Assembly: GCA_900771365.1 (NCBI GenBank)
Contig: CAAGNU010000262.1
Location: forward strand, 1-25,192
From: Bacteroidales bacterium
GTDB taxonomy: Bacteria; Bacteroidota; Bacteroidia; Bacteroidales; P3
DNA length: 25,192 bases
Direction of reading: 5' to 3'
Part shown: positions 8,169-16,327 of the stretch, piece after piece
Position numbering within the stretch: position 1 is the first letter of the stretch
How the letters are laid out: the number at the start of each line of letters is the position of its first letter
The notes under the pieces: generated by a model
The model's database searches: none
What the model saw: only the letters and a program-made list of their open reading frames with translations
Told to the model about the DNA's origin: nothing
Made by a program: the position numbers and the translations under genes

Positions 8169-9803
8169 CTATAGTTGTTTGATGAGGATAACAGTCCATG
8201 GCGCAAGCTCACGGTCGAAGGTCAGCACACCATCGGCATCGGCCTTAATGGTTTCCTTTATTGTGCTCTCTGATTGCTGGCGCATCCAAGCCGTCTGTTC
8301 ACGAGTAGGCGCCGAGGGCGAACCAATCTGCTGGTAGGCACGGATGGCATTGCCATGGGTCTCGTCGAGCGTCTCAACTGCAAAGATAGCGTTTGCTGGC
8401 AAATGCTCCAAACGGAATTCGACCTTCTTTGTGCTTGCATTCATATAATTTTTCACATCTGAACTATTGGGCACACGGTCGATGTACTCCTGCGGGTAGT
8501 TGAAAGCCAGAGCCATCACCTTGCCAGAGTGTGTGTCGGTGGTCACACAGAGAGGGTCTTCGTTGTAGAGCAGACGGTCGCCCAACTGGTGGAGCATACG
8601 GTAGGCATGGAAAGAGGGCTTGGCCCATCCTTGGAATGTCAGCATGCCGAAACCACCGTGGAAAGGCCGCTGTCCGCCACCCTTCTCTTCAAAGATGTCG
8701 GTGAAGGTCCAGTACATCACGCTGTTGGCCATACCCAGGTTTTCGAGGTTGGCTTTGACAATGTAGGCGGCTGGTGGCAGGTTGTCGTGCATGTTGTCAC
8801 GGCTGTTGGGGCTGGTGCTCCACTCGGTAATGTGTATTTCGGCCTGCGGGTATTTGCTTTTGGCGATAGTATTGCGCAGCCACGCCAGGTCGTCATGTAG
8901 AGAGTGCACATAGCGCACGGCATCCTTGCCCCGTCCGCTCACGGGGTCGAGGGCATAGTCGGTGGGATAGGCATGGGTGGAGATGAAATCTACGGGCAGA
9001 CCATTCTTGGAGCAATACTCCAGGAACTCCTCGATCCAGATACCCTTCCACTGCTGTTTGTTGATTTCGTCCTGCGGATAGAAAACCGACTTCGTGTTGT
9101 CCAAGACTTCTCCGTCGTGGCGGCGGTCGGCAATGAAGTTGGAAGTCGCTGGACCGCCCACGCGCAACTCGCTGCTCACAGCCTTCACTGCCTCTGCCGA
9201 AGCCTTGTAGAGGGCGAAATAGTCCGATTTGGTGCCTTCAAAGAAACCCGCTTTGGGAGTCATGTTAAGATTGGGCTCGTTCCATACCTCGAAGTACCAT
9301 TGCTTCACTTCCTCCAAACCGTAGCGGTCCACCACATGCTGGGTGAAGGCCTGAACGAGAGCCTTCCACTTGGGCAACTTGGCAGTGTCGAAGGAGATGC
9401 AGTTGCGATACCACATCTGGCGTAGCGAATTCTCCTTGGCGATAAGTTCAGGGAAGAACGACAGTTCGACGAATGGGCGCACACCTATCTCCAACATGCG
9501 GTCGTACACCTCGTCGATGTACTGCCAGTTGTAGATGGGATTGCCATTGCGGTCTTCAAAATAGACGCACATGTCGTCATCGAACAGGCCGTGCATGCGC
9601 AGGTATTGGAAACCGCACTCGTCATGCACACGCCGCAGTTGTTCCACCCACGAAGTGCGTAGGCCCTCGTTGGCGCGTCCGGCACAGGTGCCCACGCTCC
9701 AATGATGTGTAAACTCCTTGCCGCTTGCTTTTACGTCAATCACCTGTGCTCCTACCTGCCAGCATGTCAGAAGTGTCAGAAGTGTAATTATTGTTTTTCT
9801 CAT
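8169..9803 (-). CDS. GH39 glycosidase (beta-xylosidase / alpha-L-iduronidase family)
   Basis: Clan GH-A retaining enzyme. After the signal peptide (MRKTIITLLTLLTCWQVGAQ), a (beta/alpha)8 barrel carries the acid/base in FEVWNEPN (Glu176) and the nucleophile in IHITEWSTS (Glu327). FQYLRMHGLFDDDM and VDFISTHAYPTD are also typical of GH39. A small C-terminal sheet domain (about 430-544) follows. Length, 544 aa, is usual. GH39 includes beta-xylosidases and alpha-L-iduronidases, among others; the presence of a lyase and GH88 in the same unit makes a uronate or a xylose substrate equally arguable. It sits 17 nt after the stop of the 1315-aa gene, so it is co-transcribed. Confidence 0.92.
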   Translation of the reverse strand: MRKTIITLLTLLTCWQVGAQVIDVKASGKEFTHHWSVGTCAGRANEGLRTSWVEQLRRVHDECGFQYLRMHGLFDDDMCVYFEDRNGNPIYNWQYIDEVYDRMLEIGVRPFVELSFFPELIAKENSLRQMWYRNCISFDTAKLPKWKALVQAFTQHVVDRYGLEEVKQWYFEVWNEPNLNMTPKAGFFEGTKSDYFALYKASAEAVKAVSSELRVGGPATSNFIADRRHDGEVLDNTKSVFYPQDEINKQQWKGIWIEEFLEYCSKNGLPVDFISTHAYPTDYALDPVSGRGKDAVRYVHSLHDDLAWLRNTIAKSKYPQAEIHITEWSTSPNSRDNMHDNLPPAAYIVKANLENLGMANSVMYWTFTDIFEEKGGGQRPFHGGFGMLTFQGWAKPSFHAYRMLHQLGDRLLYNEDPLCVTTDTHSGKVMALAFNYPQEYIDRVPNSSDVKNYMNASTKKVEFRLEHLPANAIFAVETLDETHGNAIRAYQQIGSPSAPTREQTAWMRQQSESTIKETIKADADGVLTFDRELAPWTVILIKQL

Positions 9804-9820
9804 TGTGTATGCAATATTTA

Positions 9821-12800
9821 TTAGTTACCTACCAGGATTTTTTTCCCATTAATGATGTAAATACCTCTCTTCAGTTGAATATTGTCTGTTGTTCTTCCAA
9901 TTTTTCGTCCGCTTAGGTCATAGATAGTGTCGGATTGCATTGCATTAGAAACTGTCTCGCAGCTGACCCCTTCTATCCCCGTCAATAATTCTTTCCAGGT
10001 CCTGTAGTCGGCCTGAGTGACGAACTGCCAGTGGAAATTGTGGTTAGTGGCGTCGGTATAACTGACATAATAGTACAGGCCAGGGTAGGCCACGTTACCC
10101 TGATAGGATACATAGCCTTTCTGTGGGTCCTTCTCCACTTCCTCAGTCACGGCGATGGTGTAGATGTGCTTGTCTGCATCTATCTCCGTGATGGTGAACT
10201 TCCCGGCCTTTGCCACTGCAGCATCCACGAACATAGAGCCTGTGCCGCTACCTATCTTTGAGTCGCTCCATACAGGAAAGAGATATTTGTTCGAGGTATT
10301 GGCACTGGTGAGGAGAGTGTAGCTGTTTCCCGACTTGGTACCTTTTACGGTGAGCATGCCCTGGTCAACAAGTATGGCCTGTGTGTTCCATGCTCCCCCC
10401 TGTCCGAGGAGCATCTTTGCACCTACGTTGTAGAGATAGAATGTCTTACCTGTGGAAAATGTGCTACCCGTAGGACCGGGTATCTCCATCGACTGGAGGA
10501 AAGCATCAAGAGCGGCGCGTAAGGTAAGCAGTGCGTCATAGAAATCGTCGGACGGAGTTCCGCCTGTCGCGGCCTGAGCTGCAGCAAGGAATGCTTCCGC
10601 CTGTGCCACTGCATCGGAAAATGTGGCGAGTGACGACTCAGAAGCCTTACCCTCATACTTACCTCCTTTAGAGTAATTAGTGAGTGTGTCATTTGCAGCC
10701 TTGATCTGTCGTACCAGCAACACGCTGTCCTTTACCACAGTAGCGCGGAAGTTGCTGGCGTTCAGACACCACGACTCCGAGGATTTCGTGCCGCTGATCT
10801 TGGCGAGACGCACCTCACCGGCACGCAGATGAACAGTCCACTTGTAGGTCTTGTCGGTGGTGGTGAGCACCTGCGACTGTGTGATGTCATAGTCGTTGAC
10901 TCCCAGTGTCTGGCCATTGTCCTCGTAGAGCGTGAGATTGATTTTTGCCTCCTCGCCGTTCATGGTCCTGGCTGTGATGCTGAAGGTGTAGTCGCCACCG
11001 TCGCGAGCCTGCACTGGGTAGATGGCATACATGCCGTTGCGGGAGTTGTCGATGCCGCCGGCGGTGACGTTGAGTGTGCCGCCCTTGGCTGAATACTTGT
11101 TCATGGCAATGCTGCCGGGAATGACTGTGGGATTGAGGGTGATGGTCTGCGAGATGAGTGCCTCGTAGTCAGCATCGAGCTGTGCTTTGGCAGCCATACG
11201 CTCCTCATCAGAGAAAGTGTTGTTGCTCTCGGTGGCCATGGCTTCCGACAGCGAACGCATGTACTGGTTGAAGAGGGCAATGTCGAGATTGCCGGTGGAC
11301 GGGGTTACACAGAGGCGCGACACCAATTCTTCCATCGGCATTTCTCCATCGCGGACAGCATTCAGTTTGCCTTTGTTTTCTTGTATCACAGAAGTAACGG
11401 CCGCTCTTGTTGTGGCACTGGGCTGAGACGTGGTCTTCAGCACCACTGTCTGCTCCCCTGTCAGCGTCAGCGTCTCAGGCACACTTTCATAGGTATCGCC
11501 GCTGATGAGGTCAGTTGCAGGTTTTCCTACTATAGAGGCGGGAACATTCACCGTCTTCGTCTTGCCCGTGACCGTTGTCATGGCAATGAAATACTGGCCG
11601 TAGTGAGCGGCATAGAGGTCTTTCAAGGCCAGCGAGGTGCTGCGCCACGATGTGTTGGGATAGGTCTCACCGGCATCAGCGGCGTGCAGCCATGCCTGAT
11701 CGGGTGGTGTGCCGTATGATTCCTGATATCCGTTCACCCAGTCGGCACGTGTCACAGTGCTGCCTGTCGAGGTATAGGCAAGTTGCGTGGGTTGCATCTC
11801 GGCAAAGCGGTCGAAGGTGGAGGTTGTGTGATGCAGGCGTAAGGTATTGCCAGAGGCATCACGATGGAAGAAGTTCAGGAAAATCTGCTCGTCGCCATCC
11901 TTGATGCTCACCACACCGTTCTGCTCATCAGCCCAAGCTGCGGCATCCTGTCCTTCAAACGGCAGCATGCTAACCAGATTCTCAGCTTTGGCCAGACTGT
12001 CGAGGCTGGCAAGCATCAGAACAGGGTCAGTGGCACGGAACTCCGTGGGTGCAGAGAGACGTCCATGTTCGGCAGCGAGGGCTACCAACCCGCGCACGGT
12101 GGCGTCGTGGCTGAGTCCAGCCAGCGTTGTGCTACCGTAGTAGGCCACACCTGGCTCATAGACATTGCGATTGCAGCACCATCCTTCAGTGGTGAGGACG
12201 CGCTTGCCGTCGCTGGTAGAGGCACGTGGAATAGTGAAGTGGCTCTGTGCGTTGACGTGATCCACGGCCTTCTGCAGGAATGCCGTTGCACCGCCCTTCT
12301 CAGCCAGTGTCTGTCCGTCCTCGGTGTTCAGATCATCGAGTTGGCTCATGCGCCAGAAGGTGAGGATGGAGTGCGTCAGGTTACCGTAGCAGTCGGGCGA
12401 CACCCAACCATCTTCGTGAGTGGTACCCTTAGTAGTCATGAAGCGGAAGTTGGCTCCCTTACCTGAGTTAGAGGCAGAGCCGAGTGTGGCAGTGGTCTTG
12501 CTGACAGTGGCCTTGCCGGTGAACACTTCCAAGCCGCAGGCCTCACGTGCCATGTGATAACCCACTTGCAGGTGCTTCTTGTAGGTGGTGGGAGCAAGTT
12601 TGTAGAGAGCGAGGGCTGCGCCATAGACGCTCTCGTCATTCTCCATCTCCTGGTTGGTGATGGTCTTGCGCGTCGTGGCGCCGAACTGGAAGCTGTTGTA
12701 GAACTGCTCTATCCATTGCGCACGACGGGTCTTACCAGTTCCGCCACCAAGATTTACCACAGCATCAAGAGTTTCAGCAGGAATGTCTTCGAAGACTTCA

Positions 12801-13768
12801 GCCACCGCAAAACCCTGGCGACCAAACGAGCCGCCCCAGCAGGCATCGGCTTTCTGCGTGCCGTTGTAGGCGTTCACGCACATGTTGTCGATGAGTTTTA
12901 CCAGTTTGGTAATGACGGCTGACTTCTTGTAGGTGGCCGTGACGTACGGACTGTGATAAGCCACCGCCAATGCCTCTATCTCGCTGTAGTAATTGTTGTT
13001 GTCGGTCTTGATGTAGTCAGCCCCGCTCAGAATCCTATTAAAATAGGTGTTGGCGTTGCTTTTAGCAGTGGTCAGCAGAGTGGAGAACTGCTTTACTGTC
13101 AGCATAGGGGCATCTGCATAGCTTGTGCGGCTGCTGCCAGCAGCCTCGTCGCCGAAATTGGCAAATTGGTCGGCGGTGTGCGTATAAAGCTTGTAGAAAG
13201 GCTGTGTCTGTTCGTCCATGGCATACTGGAACTTGGCATACTGCCCCTTGGGAGCATAGCCCCAGATGCGACCGCGCGAGCGCAGACGAATATGAATGAG
13301 TGTCTTTCCGTCGGTGAGGCTACGCGGCAACGGCATGGTGCGGAAGAAGAAGGCACCTGGAGCCGGTGTACGGAAGTCGCCGAAGAACACGTCCGTAGGT
13401 CCGTGGTAACGGTTGCCCACTTCCTTGCCGTCGACCTCAAGGCTTATGTACTCAATACTGCCGTCGTCGCCGGAGGCTTTCACCGTAATATAGTTCTGCT
13501 GTGTGCCATCGACGCGCATCACCAAGTTGCACTCACCGCCATAAACGCCAGTGTACTCGCCACTGTAGGGGTTGCCCTCGTCGGGCAGGAAGGTGCGTGC
13601 CATCTCACCGTTCTTGCCGGTGACAGCCTTCGTGTATTCGGGACGGAAGGACACCAGACCGTGCTGGGTCTCGCTCTCCTCGTTGCCGAAGTCGAGTACG
13701 TCAACAAACTGGCCGTGGGCAGCCAGGCTGCTCAATACCAAACTCAATGTAAATACAGTTTTTTTCAT
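9821..13768 (-). CDS. Large secreted multidomain protein, alpha-toroid core, unknown activity, T9SS-like tail
   Basis: I do not recognise a named family for this 1315-aa protein. What can be seen, in order: signal peptide (MKKTVFTLSLVLSSLAAHG); a beta-rich domain, about 20-190; a helical region, about 220-600, rich in Trp, Asn and His (DACWGGSFGRQG, NQEMENDESVYGAAL, DGWVSPDCYGN, EGWCCNRNVYEPG) that resembles an alpha/alpha-toroid of a lyase or hydrolase; a beta-sandwich, about 610-780, with FFHRDASG and LRLHHTTSTFDRF; helices, about 785-875; a carbohydrate-binding-like beta domain, about 880-1010; a helical pair, about 1013-1093; a beta-trefoil-like domain, about 1105-1255 (FYLYNVGAKMLLGQGG); and a tail YDLSGRKI with LKRGIYIINGKK of the T9SS kind. 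The toroid plus sandwich order mirrors heparinase-fold lyases, so an endo-acting backbone enzyme is a reasonable guess only. It is second in the eight-gene unit, 20 nt after GH31. Confidence 0.85.
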   Translation of the reverse strand: MKKTVFTLSLVLSSLAAHGQFVDVLDFGNEESETQHGLVSFRPEYTKAVTGKNGEMARTFLPDEGNPYSGEYTGVYGGECNLVMRVDGTQQNYITVKASGDDGSIEYISLEVDGKEVGNRYHGPTDVFFGDFRTPAPGAFFFRTMPLPRSLTDGKTLIHIRLRSRGRIWGYAPKGQYAKFQYAMDEQTQPFYKLYTHTADQFANFGDEAAGSSRTSYADAPMLTVKQFSTLLTTAKSNANTYFNRILSGADYIKTDNNNYYSEIEALAVAYHSPYVTATYKKSAVITKLVKLIDNMCVNAYNGTQKADACWGGSFGRQGFAVAEVFEDIPAETLDAVVNLGGGTGKTRRAQWIEQFYNSFQFGATTRKTITNQEMENDESVYGAALALYKLAPTTYKKHLQVGYHMAREACGLEVFTGKATVSKTTATLGSASNSGKGANFRFMTTKGTTHEDGWVSPDCYGNLTHSILTFWRMSQLDDLNTEDGQTLAEKGGATAFLQKAVDHVNAQSHFTIPRASTSDGKRVLTTEGWCCNRNVYEPGVAYYGSTTLAGLSHDATVRGLVALAAEHGRLSAPTEFRATDPVLMLASLDSLAKAENLVSMLPFEGQDAAAWADEQNGVVSIKDGDEQIFLNFFHRDASGNTLRLHHTTSTFDRFAEMQPTQLAYTSTGSTVTRADWVNGYQESYGTPPDQAWLHAADAGETYPNTSWRSTSLALKDLYAAHYGQYFIAMTTVTGKTKTVNVPASIVGKPATDLISGDTYESVPETLTLTGEQTVVLKTTSQPSATTRAAVTSVIQENKGKLNAVRDGEMPMEELVSRLCVTPSTGNLDIALFNQYMRSLSEAMATESNNTFSDEERMAAKAQLDADYEALISQTITLNPTVIPGSIAMNKYSAKGGTLNVTAGGIDNSRNGMYAIYPVQARDGGDYTFSITARTMNGEEAKINLTLYEDNGQTLGVNDYDITQSQVLTTTDKTYKWTVHLRAGEVRLAKISGTKSSESWCLNASNFRATVVKDSVLLVRQIKAANDTLTNYSKGGKYEGKASESSLATFSDAVAQAEAFLAAAQAATGGTPSDDFYDALLTLRAALDAFLQSMEIPGPTGSTFSTGKTFYLYNVGAKMLLGQGGAWNTQAILVDQGMLTVKGTKSGNSYTLLTSANTSNKYLFPVWSDSKIGSGTGSMFVDAAVAKAGKFTITEIDADKHIYTIAVTEEVEKDPQKGYVSYQGNVAYPGLYYYVSYTDATNHNFHWQFVTQADYRTWKELLTGIEGVSCETVSNAMQSDTIYDLSGRKIGRTTDNIQLKRGIYIINGKKILVGN

Positions 13769-13788
13769 CTTGGCATAGTAGTTTTATG

Positions 13789-16158
13789 TTATTTACTTGA
13801 GATAAATTTGCGGCCATTGGCAATGTATATTGTATCAGTAGTATCGCTTCTCAAAGTCTGGCCATTACCCACCATTCGACCTGAGAGATCGTACACGGGC
13901 ATACAATATATATATGCTTTTGATGAATCACGAAGATTCAGAACGTCTATGCCATCGGTAATGTTCTTCACCTCTATCGTCACATTTGTTCCTGTAGCCA
14001 GAATGCGAAGCGTCTTCGTCGCAGCATCGTAGGTATAACTCTCTGCACCCGTCACCAGCGGTTCTTCTGTCACCTCGCGGATGACAAAGGCAAAGGCCGT
14101 TGATTCACCGCTTGTGGCATGGAGGGTGCCATCGGCATCGCGAGATACGGCGATGTCGTGGTAAGCCGTACCGTCGCCGTCGGGCCAGTGGAAGGTGTAC
14201 TCCAGCTTATTGTCGGAAGGATAAATCAAGAATGTCTTGCGACCGACCAGACTCGCATCACCGATACCTGTGACTGCCGATTCAACCTGCAAGGGCAGGA
14301 TGCTGCCGGAGCGGACGAAGAGAGGAAATTCCGTGAGGGCGTAGGTACGGCTAACCTTTGTGCCACCCTCGTAGTGCGTACCCGTAAAGAAGTCTACCCA
14401 ATCCCCTTCTGTGGGCAGAGTGAAGCTGACGTTGTTGTTATCTGAAGTGATGGCTTTGGTGAAGAGATCGTTGCCTAACTTATGGCTTTCTTCACCGAAT
14501 GAGACATTATTCATGATGGATTCTCCCTCGTTGTGGCAATCAACGATCGCAGAGAACAAATAGGGCACCAGTTCCATGTGGAGCGACACAGCATGACGGT
14601 AGATGTCGGCCGTGGCAGCATCGTGCCACCAGGGCAGGTGGTTCTGGAAGGCACCGTTCTCACCGCCGTTAATCATACAGCCCGTCATGGCGCCGAACTG
14701 GGTGTAGCGGATAAGTTGCTGCTTGTTGGACTTGGCTCCCATAAAACCGCCGATTTCCGTACCCGATACACCGTATCCGGCCTCTGCCGACTGATAAAGG
14801 TTGTTGATCTGTTTCTTCAGACCGGCCCAGTCACCGCCGAAGTCGCCGCACCAGCCCATTGTCATCTTCTCAACACCGGCATGGTAGCCGCCTTGGTGGG
14901 AATAGGGACGTGCGATGATGCCACCCATGCCGGGCTTGCGGTTGTTCACGTAGTCGAACATGGCGTTGTAGTAGTACTTGCGGAACTGCTCGTTGGTCAT
15001 CGTGCCAACAGAGGTGGTCACCTCGTTGCCGAAATAGACCTCGCCCTGATCCACCTTCAGACCATAAAATAAGTCGGTGAAAGCACGATCTATGCGGTTG
15101 AAGTACCACTCGCTGGCCTCTGGATTAGTGAAGTCTATCTGCAGACCACTGCCCTTCCACCAGGTAGAGGGTGTGCTGTTGTTGATACCATAACCTTTGC
15201 TGACTGCCTCATCGTAGTCGGCACATTTCTGGTTGGGCATACCCTTGTCGTTGGTAGTCTCATTCACGTTACCCGTAAGCCAAAGGATTGGTTTTACGTT
15301 CCACTCCTTAAACTGGGTTGCCATAGCCTCGGCATCGGGATATTTTGCGGTGTTCCAGATGAAGTCGTTGTAGGCTGTGCTCCAGGGACTATCGATGATT
15401 GTTGCACTCACGGGAATGTTGCGGTCGCGATACAACTGTACCAGTTCGATGGTTTTGGCCTGCGTGTTGTAATTATCTTCCCAAACGATGTGTCCCAGCA
15501 TCCATGCTGGTGTGAGGGGGGCATGCAGCACCTCCTTCTCCTTTTCCTGATAGTTGCTGCGCAGGATGGAATAGAGGATAAAGCGTCCGGCACGTGTGCC
15601 GTCGTTGGCCTTGTTGAGTGCTACCTCCATGCCGTTTGAGAACTCGCCACCGTTCCAAGGACCAAGGTAGTTATTGCCCTCCACCTTTCCGTTCTGCACG
15701 AGCCAATAGCCATCGGTATTGTAGATGAGATTCACGGCCGAATACTGCGTAGGCTCGGTCTCTGATATAGTGCGAAAGAAGCACGCATTTGAACTGTTGC
15801 CCGTTAGCACCAAATGAGGAGCCGAGGTGTTACGTATTGCCCATTTATGTTCGAATCCGGAATCACTTGTCATTCGTTCCAATAACCACAGGCGCGACTT
15901 GTCGTCGGCAGGATTTACGCAGTTGTAGTAAATCATGGTCTTATACTCCGTGCCCTGCTTCTTCTCTGAGCCTGGGCCGAAGCCGAGCATGAGGTCTCGC
16001 GTCTGATCCACGAAGGCGAAGTAATAGTCCTCGGGGTTGGCGGGCAGTTCCGCAACGGGTGACCATCCGGCTTCATGCGTCAACAGGTCTGTGTCTGCCC
16101 AAATATTCATCTTTACCACGATGGCAAAGAACAACATCAGAAATAGTTTCTTTTTCAT
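13789..16158 (-). CDS. GH31 alpha-glycosidase with lectin-like N-terminal domain and T9SS-like tail
   Basis: First gene of the eight-gene unit. I chose the ATG at 16158 because it begins a clean signal peptide (MKKKLFLMLFFAIVVKMNIWA) and follows the promoter core by about 29 nt; the longer frame from 16218 would start upstream of that core. The GH31 barrel spans about 210-560: TPAWMLGHIVW, ATIIDSPWS, LKVDQGE with nucleophile Asp370, and WCGDFGGDW with acid/base Asp439. Oddly, residues about 22-200 do not look like the usual mutarotase-like GH31 N-terminal sandwich; repeats such as YFAFVDQTRDLMLGFG and GYWLVQNGKVEGNNYLG suggest a beta-trefoil or lectin fold. The C-terminus has MPVYDLSGRMVGNG and IYIANGRKF, a T9SS-like tail, implying surface display or release. 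Substrate may be alpha-xyloside, alpha-glucoside or alpha-galactoside. Confidence 0.9.
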   Translation of the reverse strand: MKKKLFLMLFFAIVVKMNIWADTDLLTHEAGWSPVAELPANPEDYYFAFVDQTRDLMLGFGPGSEKKQGTEYKTMIYYNCVNPADDKSRLWLLERMTSDSGFEHKWAIRNTSAPHLVLTGNSSNACFFRTISETEPTQYSAVNLIYNTDGYWLVQNGKVEGNNYLGPWNGGEFSNGMEVALNKANDGTRAGRFILYSILRSNYQEKEKEVLHAPLTPAWMLGHIVWEDNYNTQAKTIELVQLYRDRNIPVSATIIDSPWSTAYNDFIWNTAKYPDAEAMATQFKEWNVKPILWLTGNVNETTNDKGMPNQKCADYDEAVSKGYGINNSTPSTWWKGSGLQIDFTNPEASEWYFNRIDRAFTDLFYGLKVDQGEVYFGNEVTTSVGTMTNEQFRKYYYNAMFDYVNNRKPGMGGIIARPYSHQGGYHAGVEKMTMGWCGDFGGDWAGLKKQINNLYQSAEAGYGVSGTEIGGFMGAKSNKQQLIRYTQFGAMTGCMINGGENGAFQNHLPWWHDAATADIYRHAVSLHMELVPYLFSAIVDCHNEGESIMNNVSFGEESHKLGNDLFTKAITSDNNNVSFTLPTEGDWVDFFTGTHYEGGTKVSRTYALTEFPLFVRSGSILPLQVESAVTGIGDASLVGRKTFLIYPSDNKLEYTFHWPDGDGTAYHDIAVSRDADGTLHATSGESTAFAFVIREVTEEPLVTGAESYTYDAATKTLRILATGTNVTIEVKNITDGIDVLNLRDSSKAYIYCMPVYDLSGRMVGNGQTLRSDTTDTIYIANGRKFISSK

Positions 16159-16187
16159 AAATGTCAATGTTTTGGTTATTTCCGCAG

Positions 16188-16218
16188 CAAAGGTAAAAAG
16201 AGAAAAAAGAATATACAA
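16188..16218 (-). promoter_or_regulatory. Promoter core of the eight-gene enzyme unit
   Basis: On the minus strand, TTG (16218-16216) is followed by 20 nt and TACCTTTG (16195-16188), a full match to the Bacteroidota -33/-7 pattern. Start of transcription would be near 16183, giving a leader of about 25 nt before the GH31 ATG at 16158. The core aligns base for base in spacing with the promoter at 20948-20978. Confidence 0.75.
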
Positions 16219-16258
16219 GTTTTTTGCCTTAATCGGCGTCCACCTGTGTGTTTGTTTG

Positions 16259-16323
16259 GTTCGTTTGCGTAAAATTACTGATATTCAGTTACTTGTTGTC
16301 CGGTTCATTTCAGTGATTTGAAC
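16259..16323 (-). promoter_or_regulatory. Candidate operator of the AraC-type regulator (site 1)
   Basis: A 65-nt element matches 21019-21083 at 40 positions without gaps. Conserved blocks (plus strand) are GTTC at 16259, GTNAANTTACTGA at 16269-16281, and GTTCRTYTCAGT at 16303-16314 ending in TGAAC at 16319-16323. The last part is an inverted repeat, GTTC-N13-GAAC. Here TTACTGA is also part of ACTGA-TAT-TCAGT. The element starts 64 nt upstream of the -7 box, as in the second copy, and lies just past the GH35 stop codon. Binding by the neighbouring regulator is inferred. Confidence 0.7.
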
Positions 16324-16327
16324 TTGC

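Noticed and set aside
12953..14032. 359-codon open frame on the plus strand
   Set aside because: It lies antisense to the 1315-aa protein and the GH31 tail, whose minus-strand frames have clear motifs; the plus frame has no recognisable domain.
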